64,000 nucleotides of DNA from Pikeienuella piscinae (GTDB taxonomy: Bacteria; Pseudomonadota; Alphaproteobacteria; Rhodobacterales; Rhodobacteraceae), in the NCBI RefSeq assembly GCF_011044155.1, contig NZ_CP049056.1, positions 310,001 to 374,000 on the forward strand, in the 5' to 3' direction. Of the stretch, positions 1 to 8,440 are shown one piece after another; position 1 is the stretch's first letter; the number at the start of each line of letters is the position of its first letter. The notes beneath the pieces are model-generated. The model saw only the letters and a list, made by a program, of their open reading frames with translations. It was not told where the DNA came from and did not search any database. The position numbers were made by a program, and so were the translations under genes.

Positions 1-90
1 CCGCCGAAATCCCTCTGTTATGGAAGCGCCGGATTTTCAGAGGCGGCGTTGCGGCCCGGCGCTCCGCCGGTTGCTGCGCCGCATCGGCGG

Positions 91-175
91 GCGGGCGTGG
101 TGGAACTGGCAGACACGCGAGATTTAGGTTCTCGTGCCGCAAGGCGTGGGGGTTCAAGTCCCTCCGCCCGCACCA
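91..175 (+). tRNA. tRNA-Leu (anticodon UAG)
   Basis: The 7-bp acceptor stem GCGGGCG (91-97) pairs with CGCCCGC (165-171), followed by discriminator A and an encoded CCA (173-175). The anticodon stem CGAGA/TCTCG encloses loop TTTAGGT with anticodon TAG (125-127), which reads CUA leucine codons. A long variable arm is present, as expected for a class II tRNA. The trigger factor gene starts only 42 bases downstream, so the two may share a transcript. Confidence 0.96.
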
Positions 176-217
176 CTTTCCGCGCCGCCCCATGTCGTAC
201 GAGATGATGAGGACGAA

Positions 218-1549
218 ATGCAGGTGACCGAAACGTTGGCCGAAGGCCTGAAGCGCGAATACGCGATGACCCTGGCCGCCTCCGACCTGGCGGAGAAGAT
301 GGACGCCAAGATCGACGCCGTGCGCGCCGATTTCCAGATGAAAGGCTTCCGCAAGGGCAAGGCGCCCAAGCCGCTGCTGAAAAAGATGTTCGGCAAGAAC
401 CTGATGGGCGAAGTGGTGGACGAGGCTGTGAACGAAGCGATGCGATCGCATTTCGACAGCTCTGGCGACACGCCTTCGCAGCAGCCTGAAGTCTCCATCA
501 CCAACGAGCGGTTCGACGAGGGCGACGATCTGAACGTCACCGTCAAGTATGAGCGCCTCCCAGATGTGCCGGATGCGGAGTTCGGCGAGATCAAGTTGAC
601 GCGGTTGATCGCGACCGTTGGCGATGCGGAAGTCGACGAGGCGGTGGCGAAGCTCGCGGAGCAGTCGCAGAGCTTCAGCCCGCGTGAAGAGGGCGCGAAG
701 GCCGAGGATGGCGACCAGGTCACGTTCGATTTTCTCGGCAAGGTCGATGGCGAGCCGTTCGAGGGCGGCGCTGCGGAGGATTATCCGTTGGTGCTGGGCT
801 CCGGCCAGTTCATCCCCGGCTTCGAGGAGCAGCTGGCCGGCGTCGTAGCCGGCGAGGAAAAAGCCGTCGAGGTCACCTTCCCGGCGGAATATGGCGTTGA
901 GGCGCTGGCGGGAAAACCGGCGGTCTTCGAGTGCAAGATCAAGGAGGTCGCGGCGCCGGCTCCGGCCGAGATCAACGACGAGATGGCGAAGAAATTCGGG
1001 CTGGATGATCTCGCCGCGCTCCGGGCCCAGATGAAGGAACGGCTTGAGGCCGAATACAAGGGCGCCGCGCGCCAGCTTCTGAAGCGGGAGCTTCTGGACG
1101 CGCTGGACGATGCGGTGAGTTTCGAGCTGCCCGAGGGGTTGGTGACGGCGGAGGCGAACGCCATCGCCCATCAACTCTGGCATGAGGAAAACCCCGACCA
1201 CAAGGGTCACGATCACCCGGAGATCGAACCGACCGACGAGCACAAGACTATCGCCGAGCGGCGTGTTCGTCTCGGGCTTCTCCTCGCGGAGGTCGGCAAG
1301 AAGGCCGAAATCGAGGTCAGCGAGGGTGAGCTCAATCAGGCGATCTTCCGCCAGGCCCAGCAGATGCCGGGGCAGGAAAAGGCGTTCTTCGATTATGTCC
1401 GGCAGAACCCGCAGATGCTGCAGCAGATGCGCGCGCCGATCTTCGAGGACAAGGTTGTCGATTATATCGTCGAGCTTGCCGATGTGACAGAGAAAGAGGT
1501 CACCAAGGCCGAGCTTGAGGCGGCGATCGAGGCGCTCGACGACGAGTAA
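218..1549 (+). CDS. tig: Trigger factor, ribosome-associated chaperone and peptidyl-prolyl isomerase
   Basis: This is the cytosolic chaperone that meets nascent chains at the ribosome exit tunnel. The protein has 443 residues, the usual family size. The N-terminal domain carries the ribosome-docking signature GFRKGKAP (residues 43-50). The FKBP-type isomerase domain lies at about 160-240 ([20 protein letters not shown], then [14 protein letters not shown]). A long helical C-terminal chaperone domain follows. I chose the ATG at 218 because an AGGA lies just upstream and homology starts there; the frame is open back to 134, but that would put the start inside the tRNA. The gene heads a quality-control block with clpP, clpX and lon. 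A strong hairpin terminator follows the stop. Confidence 0.97.
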   Translation: MQVTETLAEGLKREYAMTLAASDLAEKMDAKIDAVRADFQMKGFRKGKAPKPLLKKMFGKNLMGEVVDEAVNEAMRSHFDSSGDTPSQQPEVSITNERFDEGDDLNVTVKYERLPDVPDAEFGEIKLTRLIATVGDAEVDEAVAKLAEQSQSFSPREEGAKAEDGDQVTFDFLGKVDGEPFEGGAAEDYPLVLGSGQFIPGFEEQLAGVVAGEEKAVEVTFPAEYGVEALAGKPAVFECKIKEVAAPAPAEINDEMAKKFGLDDLAALRAQMKERLEAEYKGAARQLLKRELLDALDDAVSFELPEGLVTAEANAIAHQLWHEENPDHKGHDHPEIEPTDEHKTIAERRVRLGLLLAEVGKKAEIEVSEGELNQAIFRQAQQMPGQEKAFFDYVRQNPQMLQQMRAPIFEDKVVDYIVELADVTEKEVTKAELEAAIEALDDE

Positions 1550-1582
1550 GCCGCTGCCGACGGCCGCGCTGCCCTGTCCCAG

Positions 1583-1623
1583 TCCCCGCGCGCCGCGATA
1601 AGGCGCGCGGGGATTTCGCTTTT
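1583..1623 (+). terminator. Rho-independent terminator after tig
   Basis: A 12-bp perfect stem (1583-1594 with 1602-1613) closes a 7-base loop and is followed by the T-rich run TTTCGCTTTT. It separates tig from the globin lipoprotein gene. Confidence 0.85.
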
Positions 1624-1731
1624 CTGGCGAATTCCGCGCCCACAATGAAACTTTTCCGTGCTACTCTTCGAAATGCTATCGCGGCCGCTCCGGCCGCTGC
1701 CACCAAGCTTGTTATCGCCAGGGAAGGACAG

Positions 1732-2211
1732 ATGATGCGGATTGCGACACAACGGGGCTTTTGGATGAAGCCGGCGCTCGCGGGCGGCGTGCTCGCGGCG
1801 GCGCTGCTGCTCACAGCATGTGACAAAGACATGATGATGGAGCCGGAGGCTGCTTCGCCCTCGCTCTATCAGCGACTCGGCGAGAAGCCGGCGATCACCG
1901 CTGTGGTCGACCAGTTCGTCGCCAACGTCGCGGCGGACGCGCGCATCAATCAATATTTTGCCGGCGCCGACATCCCGCGTCTGAAGGCGATGCTCGTGGA
2001 TCAGATTTGCGAGGCGTCGGGTGGTCCCTGCGTCTACAAGGGCGGCGACATGAAGTCGGTTCATGACGGCATGGGTGTGACCGATGAAGCCTTCAACGCG
2101 CTCGTCGGCGATCTTGTCGCCGCGCTCGATCAGTTCAACGTGCCCGAGCAGGAGCAGAGCGAGCTTCTCGCCGTGCTTGGCGGCATGAAGGGCGATATCG
2201 TCGAAAGCTGA
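1732..2211 (+). CDS. Lipoprotein-anchored group 1 truncated hemoglobin
   Basis: The 159-residue protein begins with a signal peptide ending in the lipobox LLTAC, then has a truncated (2-over-2) globin domain starting at SLYQRLGEKPAI. The stretch SVHDGMGVTDEAFNAL matches the F-helix region of group 1 truncated hemoglobins, so its His is the likely proximal heme ligand. The distal B-helix tyrosine usual in this family appears to be Val (DQFVANV), so ligand binding may differ. Asp directly after the lipobox Cys would, by the E. coli rule, keep the protein in the inner membrane facing the periplasm. Start 1732 is supported by GGGAAGGA just upstream; a second ATG follows directly. Most truncated globins are cytosolic, so an exported one is unusual. 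The family call is firm; the role (O2, NO or peroxide chemistry) is unknown. Confidence 0.85.
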   Translation: MMRIATQRGFWMKPALAGGVLAAALLLTACDKDMMMEPEAASPSLYQRLGEKPAITAVVDQFVANVAADARINQYFAGADIPRLKAMLVDQICEASGGPCVYKGGDMKSVHDGMGVTDEAFNALVGDLVAALDQFNVPEQEQSELLAVLGGMKGDIVES

Positions 2212-2345
2212 CGGCGCCGCGGCGCGGCCCCGGCGCGCGGATTCGCGCGCCGGATGAATAGACCTGTCCCCCTCCTGGCGCGAGGGTGACGGGGCCGGTT
2301 CTTGCGTGAATATTCCGCAAGTTTGAGCGATCCCGTGGCCGGCTT

Positions 2346-2372
2346 CTTGAAGCGCCGGATGCGAGCCCATAA
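2346..2372 (+). promoter_or_regulatory. Candidate sigma32 (heat-shock) promoter of clpP
   Basis: CTTGAAG (2346-2352) and GCCCATAA (2365-2372) are separated by 12 bases. They resemble the RpoH consensus CTTGAAA-N11-15-CCCCATNT. The pair lies 34 bases upstream of the clpP start, a sensible distance, and clpP is a known heat-shock gene. Confidence 0.55.
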
Positions 2373-2405
2373 GACAGGGGGCGAGATCCATCGAAAGGCC
2401 CCCCG

Positions 2406-3035
2406 ATGAACGACCCGATCGAGACCTACATGAACACCCTCGTCCCGATGGTGGTCGAGCAGACCGCCCGCGGCGAACGGGCCTACGATATCTTTTCGCG
2501 GCTCCTGAAGGAGCGGATCATCTTCGTCTCTGGCCCGGTTCACGACGGAATGTCGACGCTGATCGTCGCGCAGCTTCTTTTCCTTGAAGCGGAGAATCCG
2601 AAAAAGGAAATTTCGATGTATATCAACAGTCCGGGCGGGGTGGTGACCTCCGGGCTCTCGATCTACGATACGATGCAATATATCCGCCCGAAGGTTTCGA
2701 CGCTCTGCGTCGGGCAGGCGGCGTCGATGGGCTCGCTCCTGCTTGCGGCCGGGGAGAAAGACATGCGCTTCACCCTGCCGAACAGCCGGATCATGGTTCA
2801 TCAGCCCTCCGGCGGCTTTCAGGGTCAGGCTTCCGACATCCAGATCCACGCCAAGGAGGTCCTGGAGCTGAAAGAGCGGCTCAACAACATCTACGTGAAG
2901 CACTGCGGCCAAGACTACGCGACCGTCGAAAAGGCGCTGGATCGCGATAATTTCATGACGGCGGAAAAGGCGAAGGACTGGGGGCTGGTGGACCAGATCG
3001 TCGATCAGCGCGACGCGCCGGACGCCAAGGCCTGA
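2406..3035 (+). CDS. clpP: ATP-dependent Clp protease proteolytic subunit
   Basis: Serine peptidase of 209 residues that forms the tetradecameric chamber used by ClpX or ClpA in the cytosol. All three catalytic residues are visible: Ser in GQAASMGS, His in NSRIMVHQP and Asp in ALDRDNFM. The glycine-rich oxyanion segment [11 protein letters not shown] is intact. The ATG at 2406 follows a purine-rich leader and a candidate heat-shock promoter. clpX follows 206 bases downstream, the usual partnership. Confidence 0.98.
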   Translation: MNDPIETYMNTLVPMVVEQTARGERAYDIFSRLLKERIIFVSGPVHDGMSTLIVAQLLFLEAENPKKEISMYINSPGGVVTSGLSIYDTMQYIRPKVSTLCVGQAASMGSLLLAAGEKDMRFTLPNSRIMVHQPSGGFQGQASDIQIHAKEVLELKERLNNIYVKHCGQDYATVEKALDRDNFMTAEKAKDWGLVDQIVDQRDAPDAKA

Positions 3036-3091
3036 GCCGAGCCGGGGCGACCCCGTCCGGCGAGGCGCCGCTGCGCAGACGGAACGTGACA

Positions 3092-3211
3092 ATGCGCATG
3101 GTCCACGCCCTTGCTTCGGGTTTCAGGACCATGCACAACATGAGACATACGGGATTCGACGATGCGATCATTGACGCGATCTTTCGCAAAGTCCCGGCGG
3201 ATACGATCTGA
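3092..3211 (+). CDS. Possible 39-residue ORF in the clpP-clpX spacer
   Basis: The spacer holds an ATG frame of 39 codons (MRMVHALASG... ending KVPADTI) that stops just before a small hairpin ahead of clpX. A weak GGA sits about 10 bases upstream. I know of no family for it. It could be a leader peptide or chance; only conservation of the reading frame in relatives would decide. Confidence 0.2.
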   Translation: MRMVHALASGFRTMHNMRHTGFDDAIIDAIFRKVPADTI

Positions 3212-3212
3212 C

Positions 3213-3229
3213 GCCCCGATATTCGGGGC
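3213..3229 (+). promoter_or_regulatory. Hairpin in the clpX leader
   Basis: GCCCCGA-TAT-TCGGGGC is a perfect 7-bp inverted repeat with a 3-base loop. It ends one base before the clpX ribosome binding site (GGGAGAG) and has no T tract, so it is more likely a leader structure affecting clpX translation or mRNA ends than a terminator. Confidence 0.4.
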
Positions 3230-3241
3230 CGGGAGAGCCGA

Positions 3242-4513
3242 ATGAGCAAATCCGGAGGGACCGAGTCCAAGAACACGCTGTACTGTTCCTTCTGCGGCAA
3301 GAGCCAGCATGAGGTCAGGAAGCTGATCGCTGGGCCGACCGTCTTCATCTGCGATGAATGTGTCGAGCTCTGCATGGACATCATCCGTGAAGAGACCAAG
3401 TCGGGCCTCGTGAAATCCGCCGACGGCGTGCCGACGCCGCAGGATATCTGCGAGGTTCTGGACGATTATGTGATTGGTCAGAGCCGGGCGAAGCGGGTTC
3501 TCTCCGTCGCCGTCCACAACCATTACAAGCGCCTCAATCATTCGGCGAAATCGGGCGATGTCGAACTGGCGAAATCGAACATCCTGCTGATTGGCCCCAC
3601 GGGCTGCGGCAAGACGCTGCTGGCGCAGACGCTTGCGCGGATTCTCGATGTGCCGTTCACCATGGCGGACGCGACGACGCTGACCGAAGCCGGCTATGTC
3701 GGCGAGGATGTCGAGAACATCATCCTCAAGCTGTTGCAGAGCGCCGACTACAATGTCGAGCGCGCGCAGCGCGGCATCGTCTATATCGACGAAGTCGACA
3801 AGATCAGCCGCAAGTCGGACAACCCCTCGATCACGCGGGACGTGTCGGGCGAGGGCGTCCAGCAGGCGCTGCTGAAGATCATGGAGGGCACCGTGGCCTC
3901 CGTGCCGCCGCAGGGCGGACGCAAGCATCCGCAGCAGGAGTTCCTGCAAGTCGACACCACGAATATTCTTTTCATCTGCGGCGGCGCCTTCGCCGGGCTC
4001 GACAAGATCATCGCGCAGCGGGGCAGGGGCTCCGCCATGGGATTCGGCGCCGACGTTAAGATTTCCGAGGACCGCAAGACCGGCGAGCTTCTGACCGAAC
4101 TGGAGCCCGAGGATCTGTTGAAGTTTGGCCTGATCCCGGAATTCGTCGGCCGCCTGCCGGTGATCGCGACACTCGAAGATCTGGACGAAGAGGCGCTCGT
4201 CACCATTCTGTCCAAGCCGAAGAATGCGCTGGTGAAGCAGTATCAGCGGTTGTTCGAGATGGAGAGTTCGAAGCTGACCTTCACCGATGAGGCGCTGGCC
4301 GCCGTCGCGCGCAAGGCGATCGAGCGCAAGACCGGCGCGAGGGGACTGCGTTCGATCCTGGAGAACGTGCTTCTCGACACCATGTTCGATCTTCCCGCGC
4401 TTGACGGCGTGGCCGAGGTCGTGGTGAACGAAGAGGTGATCGACAAGGGCGCGCACCCCCTCATGATCTACGCGGAGAAAAAGCGCGGGGACGCGTCGGC
4501 GAGCGCATCCTGA
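3242..4513 (+). CDS. clpX: ClpX unfoldase, ATP-binding subunit of ClpXP
   Basis: AAA+ unfoldase of 423 residues that feeds substrates to ClpP. The N-terminal C4 zinc-binding domain is visible (YCSFCGKS, then [10 protein letters not shown], residues about 15-45). Walker A is [15 protein letters not shown] and Walker B is VYIDEVDKI. The pore loop region GYVGEDVE and sensor motifs ([19 protein letters not shown]) are present. The start has a good upstream GGGAGAG. It forms the quality-control block with clpP and lon. Confidence 0.98.
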   Translation: MSKSGGTESKNTLYCSFCGKSQHEVRKLIAGPTVFICDECVELCMDIIREETKSGLVKSADGVPTPQDICEVLDDYVIGQSRAKRVLSVAVHNHYKRLNHSAKSGDVELAKSNILLIGPTGCGKTLLAQTLARILDVPFTMADATTLTEAGYVGEDVENIILKLLQSADYNVERAQRGIVYIDEVDKISRKSDNPSITRDVSGEGVQQALLKIMEGTVASVPPQGGRKHPQQEFLQVDTTNILFICGGAFAGLDKIIAQRGRGSAMGFGADVKISEDRKTGELLTELEPEDLLKFGLIPEFVGRLPVIATLEDLDEEALVTILSKPKNALVKQYQRLFEMESSKLTFTDEALAAVARKAIERKTGARGLRSILENVLLDTMFDLPALDGVAEVVVNEEVIDKGAHPLMIYAEKKRGDASASAS

Positions 4514-4548
4514 CAGGCTTTCGCGGTGGTCTGAGCGCCTGCGCTTCG

Positions 4549-4577
4549 CTTGAAATCCACGCCGGCACGGTCCATTT
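4549..4577 (+). promoter_or_regulatory. Candidate sigma32 promoter of lon
   Basis: CTTGAAA (4549-4555) is followed after 14 bases by GTCCATTT (4570-4577), close to the RpoH consensus. It lies 82 bases upstream of the lon start. Downstream, GAGCTTGC and GCAAGCTC form an 8-bp inverted repeat in the leader. Confidence 0.6.
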
Positions 4578-4659
4578 CTAAAGCGACCCTGATAATGAGG
4601 GAGCTTGCACGACGCCGCCTGCGGGTCACGCAAGCTCGCCGTAACGAAAGAGCAGTTTC

Positions 4660-7071
4660 ATGACCGAACCGAAGACCGCGGTGACGACGCTTCCCGTTTT
4701 GCCGCTTCGCGACATTGTCGTCTTTCCGCATATGATCGTTCCGCTTTTCGTCGGCCGCGAAAAATCCGTGCGGGCGCTCGAAGCCGTGATGAAGGATGAC
4801 AGGTCGATTCTCCTCGCCTCGCAGCGAGACCCTTCGGAGGACGAACCCGGCGCTGACGAGATTTACGAAATCGGGTCGGTCGCAAATGTGCTTCAGCTTC
4901 TGAAACTTCCCGATGGCACCGTGAAGGTGCTGGTCGAAGGCAAGGCGCGCGCCCGTATCGAGGAGTTCACCGAGCGCGAGGAGTATTTCGAAGCGAAGGC
5001 GAGTGTGCTGGAGGAGAGTATCGGCGACCAGGACGCGGTCGACGCGCTTAGCCGCAACATCGCCGCCGAGTTCGAGAAATACGTCAAGCTGAACAAGAAC
5101 GTGCCGCAGGAGGCGGTAAGCACCGTCGGCCAGATCGAGGAGCCGGCGAAGCTCGCCGACACGATCGCCGGGCATCTCGGCGTGAAGCTCTCCGAGAAAC
5201 AGGCGTTGCTCGAGATCACCGATGTCGCCAAGCGGCTGGAGCGGATCTACGGGCTGATGCAGGGCGAGATCTCGGTGCTGCAGGTCGAGCGCAAGATCAA
5301 GACCCGCGTCAAGTCCCAGATGGAGAAGACGCAGCGCGAATACTACCTGAATGAGCAGATGAAGGCCATTCAGCGCGAGTTGGGCGATGGCGAGGATGGG
5401 CGCGACGACGCAAGCGAGTATCTGGAGCGGATCGAGGCGACCAAGCTCTCGAAGGAAGCCCACGAAAAGGCCATGGCCGAGCTGAAAAAGCTCAAGCAGA
5501 TGAGCCCGATGTCGGCCGAGGCGACCGTGGTGCGGAACTATCTCGACTGGATGCTTTCGATCCCGTGGGGGAAGAAAAGCCGGGTCAAGAAGGACCTCGC
5601 CAGGGCTGAGAAGATCCTCGATGACGATCATTACGGCCTCGAGAAGGTGAAGGAGCGGATGATCGAGTATCTCGCCGTCCAGCAACGCTCCGCCAAGCTG
5701 AAGGGCCCGATCCTTTGCCTCGTCGGCCCGCCTGGCGTCGGCAAGACGTCGCTCGGCAAGTCGGTCGCGCGGGCGACCGGGCGCGAGTTCATCCGCATCT
5801 CGCTCGGCGGCGTCCGGGACGAGGCGGAGATTCGTGGCCATCGGCGGACCTATATCGGCTCGATGCCCGGCAAGATCATCCAGTCGATGAAGAAGGCCAA
5901 GACGACCAACCCGCTTATCCTTCTCGACGAGATCGACAAGATGGGACAGGATTTCCGAGGCGATCCCGCCTCCGCGATGTTGGAGGTTCTGGACCCCGAG
6001 CAGAACTCCACCTTCGTCGACCACTATCTGGAGGTCGAATACGATCTCTCGAACGTGATGTTCCTGACCACGGCGAACACCTACAACATGCCGCGCCCGC
6101 TCCTGGACCGGATGGAGGTCATCCCGCTCGCCGGTTACACCGAGGACGAGAAGGTGGAAATCGCCAAGCGACATCTCCTCGAAAAGCAGATGAAGGGCCA
6201 CGGCCTGAAGAAGGGCGAGTTCACGCTGACCGACGAGGCGTTGATCGAGATCGTTCGCACCTATACCCGCGAGGCCGGCGTGCGGAATCTCGAGCGTGAG
6301 ATCGCCAAGCTTTGCAGGAAAGCTGTGACCTACATCGTGAAGGGAACTTACGACAAGGTCGTGGTGACGCCCGATATGCTCGAAGACATGCTCGGTGTCA
6401 GACGCTTCAAATTCGGTCTCGCCGAGAAGGAGGATCAGGTCGGTGTCGTCACCGGGCTGGCCTGGACCGAGGTTGGCGGCGATCTGCTGTCGATAGAGGC
6501 GCTGAAACTACCGGGCAAGGGCCGGATGAAGACTACTGGCAAGCTTGGCGATGTGATGAAGGAATCGATCGACGCTGCGTCCTCCTATGTCCGCAGCCAG
6601 GCGGTCAGTTATGGCGTGAAGCCGCCTGAGTTCGAGAAAATGGACATCCATGTCCACGTGCCGGAGGGCGCGACGCCGAAGGACGGTCCGTCGGCCGGTG
6701 TCGGCATGGTCACCTCCATCGTCTCGATGCTGACCGGCATTCCGGTGCGCCGCGACGTCGCGATGACCGGCGAGGTGACTCTGCGCGGCAACGTGCTGCC
6801 GATCGGCGGCCTGAAGGAGAAGTTGCTCGCCGCGCTGCGTGGTGGTGTGACGACCGTGCTGATCCCGAAGGACAACGTGAAAGATCTCCGCGACATCCCT
6901 GACAACGTTAAGAACGGGCTGGAGATTATCCCGGCGGAGACGGTGTCGGAGGTTCTGAAGGTCGCGCTCACCCGCGCGCCCGAGCCGATCGAGTGGGACG
7001 AAGTCGCCGAAGCCGCGGCGATGGCGACGAACGACGCGTCCTCGGAAGGCGGTAGCGTCGCCGCTCATTGA
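4660..7071 (+). CDS. lon: Lon ATP-dependent serine protease
   Basis: Cytosolic AAA+ protease of 803 residues, the usual length for LonA. The N-terminal substrate domain begins LPVLPLRDIVVFPHMIVPLF. Walker A is GPPGVGKT (residues 356-363) and Walker B is LILLDEIDKM. The C-terminal peptidase has the catalytic dyad Ser678 (KDGPSAG) and Lys721 (GGLKEKLL). It degrades misfolded and regulatory proteins. A heat-shock-type promoter lies upstream and a hairpin terminator directly downstream, so it is probably monocistronic. Confidence 0.98.
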   Translation: MTEPKTAVTTLPVLPLRDIVVFPHMIVPLFVGREKSVRALEAVMKDDRSILLASQRDPSEDEPGADEIYEIGSVANVLQLLKLPDGTVKVLVEGKARARIEEFTEREEYFEAKASVLEESIGDQDAVDALSRNIAAEFEKYVKLNKNVPQEAVSTVGQIEEPAKLADTIAGHLGVKLSEKQALLEITDVAKRLERIYGLMQGEISVLQVERKIKTRVKSQMEKTQREYYLNEQMKAIQRELGDGEDGRDDASEYLERIEATKLSKEAHEKAMAELKKLKQMSPMSAEATVVRNYLDWMLSIPWGKKSRVKKDLARAEKILDDDHYGLEKVKERMIEYLAVQQRSAKLKGPILCLVGPPGVGKTSLGKSVARATGREFIRISLGGVRDEAEIRGHRRTYIGSMPGKIIQSMKKAKTTNPLILLDEIDKMGQDFRGDPASAMLEVLDPEQNSTFVDHYLEVEYDLSNVMFLTTANTYNMPRPLLDRMEVIPLAGYTEDEKVEIAKRHLLEKQMKGHGLKKGEFTLTDEALIEIVRTYTREAGVRNLEREIAKLCRKAVTYIVKGTYDKVVVTPDMLEDMLGVRRFKFGLAEKEDQVGVVTGLAWTEVGGDLLSIEALKLPGKGRMKTTGKLGDVMKESIDAASSYVRSQAVSYGVKPPEFEKMDIHVHVPEGATPKDGPSAGVGMVTSIVSMLTGIPVRRDVAMTGEVTLRGNVLPIGGLKEKLLAALRGGVTTVLIPKDNVKDLRDIPDNVKNGLEIIPAETVSEVLKVALTRAPEPIEWDEVAEAAAMATNDASSEGGSVAAH

Positions 7072-7078
7072 AAGACCG

Positions 7079-7120
7079 CCGCCCCCGACGCGTAATCGGC
7101 GCCGGGGGCGGTTCACTTTC
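7079..7120 (+). terminator. Terminator after lon
   Basis: CCGCCCCCG (7079-7087) pairs with CGGGGGCGG (7103-7111), followed by a T-containing stretch (TTCACTTTC). It lies 8 bases after the lon stop. The rest of the spacer up to 7360 shows nothing recognisable. Confidence 0.7.
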
Positions 7121-7360
7121 GCCGCGCGATCCGCATACGATGGCGACTATCGGGTACAGCGCCGGAACTGGATTGATCGTCGTATATCCGTGGTTTCCGA
7201 CACGACTCATCGGTTCCTGTAAATCCGGATCATTCTCTCCAGGAGAAGGCGAATAGCGCCGTCCCCGATTCCCCTCCCCGTCGCGGGGACGGGATTGCGA
7301 AAATGCGAGAATGCGTTAAAGGGAGCGAACGGGCGCGCGCAGCGCCCGGTCCGGTTTCCC

Positions 7361-7436
<76 letters not shown>

Positions 7437-7700
7437 AGCCCACTTGAATATTATTGACATTCTGCGAAGCGTTCCACGGTTCACTGGATCTGCCCAGGTC
7501 CAAAGCCTCAGCCGCATCCTCAAGGTGTTCAGGCTTGCGCCGAGCGTAATCCTGTTCGGTGATCTGCGTGTTCGAATGACCGAGGAACTGGCTGACTTCT
7601 GAAATTGGGTGCCAGGCCGTCAGCTTCTTCACGGCGGCGGTGTGGCGTATCCGGTTGATGTTTGCGCTCGCCAATCCGTGATCGGGTCGAGTCGAAGCGC
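7437..7700 (-). pseudogene. Tyrosine recombinase (integrase) C-terminal remnant
   Basis: Reading leftwards from about 7690, the frame shows the C-terminal half of a phage-type integrase: RIRHTAAVKK (box with catalytic Arg and His), ISEVSQFLGHSNTQITEQDY with the LGH motif and the nucleophile Tyr, then a YARRKPEHLEDAAEAL-type tail. The N-terminal core-binding domain and the first catalytic Arg are missing; upstream of about 7700 homology stops. One motif residue near the RIRH box is altered (Asn where His is usual). The remnant points toward the adjacent tRNA-Val gene, the normal arrangement for int next to its attachment site. It cannot be active. Confidence 0.8.
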
Positions 7701-8100
7701 GCCGAATTGGGGGAGAACTGCCTTTCCCGCCCATCCCATCGTCGCCGCTTTCGAATTGGCCCCTGATGAGCGATGTAGCATTCCCTAATGTCGCTGACTG
7801 TCTTTCCGCGAGGGCGTGCGGTCTCACTGAGTTGGCGGTCGCGGGCTTCGGCTTCCGTTCAGGTGCGCACCTCAAGCTGACAACGCCTTTGACCTCCTGC
7901 CGCGGCCCGCTAGACGCAGTCGAGTCTCTTCCTCCGGGTCGTCTGCTGCAGTGATCACTGTCGAAGAAATGCGAACCGCGATGATTCGCGCTTTTTCAAT
8001 TTCCCAGAGTATATTAAGAATTACTGAGCAGGTTCAGTTATTTGAGTGAGGGTATCCGATTCTCACTTAGTCTTGTAGAAGTCGCACGATTGGAGCCAAC
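7701..8100. other. Decayed island sequence without a recognisable gene
   Basis: Between the integrase remnant and the first cargo gene I see only short frames with no motif. The last 120 bases are AT-richer and contain TATATT (8010-8015), and GGAG lies just before the ATG at 8101, so the cargo promoter is probably here. Confidence 0.4.
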
Positions 8101-8439
8101 ATGAACAACACCGAGACTCATGCCGCGACTCTGGATCCGGCGCCGCTGTCGTGGACGGCGCCCGGAACAGGCGATTCCTTCGCGATCTACGGGCTGATCA
8201 CGCTCCTTCTGATCGTCTTTCTGGTGATCTATCTCTACGCGGTCTTCGACCGATATGCTGAAGGCAAGGGCGAAGCGAGCCCTCTGCGCACGACCGTCCC
8301 GACCATGCTGTCAGTCGGGTTGGCCTACGACCTGTTGCCGCCGCTCGAAGGCGTCAATTTCCTTCTGCCGTTGTCGCTGATCGCCGCTGCCCTGACACGG
8401 GATATTGTCCTCTGGACGACAGAGAGTAGAGGGCGCTGA
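8101..8439 (+). CDS. Small inner-membrane protein paired with a membrane fusion protein
   Basis: The 112-residue protein has a polar N-terminus, a strong membrane segment (FAIYGLITLLLIVFLVIYLYAV cut at about residues 27-48) and a second hydrophobic stretch near the C-terminus (NFLLPLSLIAAAL). It ends one base before the next gene, an HlyD-type protein. The arrangement recalls the E. coli pairs yiaW-yiaV and yibI-yibH (small membrane protein plus membrane fusion protein), but sequence similarity to those is not obvious to me. Start 8101 has GGAG upstream. Function unknown; an accessory role in efflux is an inference from context. Confidence 0.75.
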   Translation: MNNTETHAATLDPAPLSWTAPGTGDSFAIYGLITLLLIVFLVIYLYAVFDRYAEGKGEASPLRTTVPTMLSVGLAYDLLPPLEGVNFLLPLSLIAAALTRDIVLWTTESRGR

Positions 8440-8440
8440 C

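Noticed and set aside
3005-4633. Long open frame of 542 codons on the minus strand opposite clpX
   Set aside because: It is an antisense shadow of clpX caused by GC-rich codon structure; low-complexity His/Arg/Leu-rich product and no motif.
4468-6201. Open frame of 577 codons on the minus strand opposite lon
   Set aside because: Shadow frame of lon; composition is the complement of its codons and no domain is visible.
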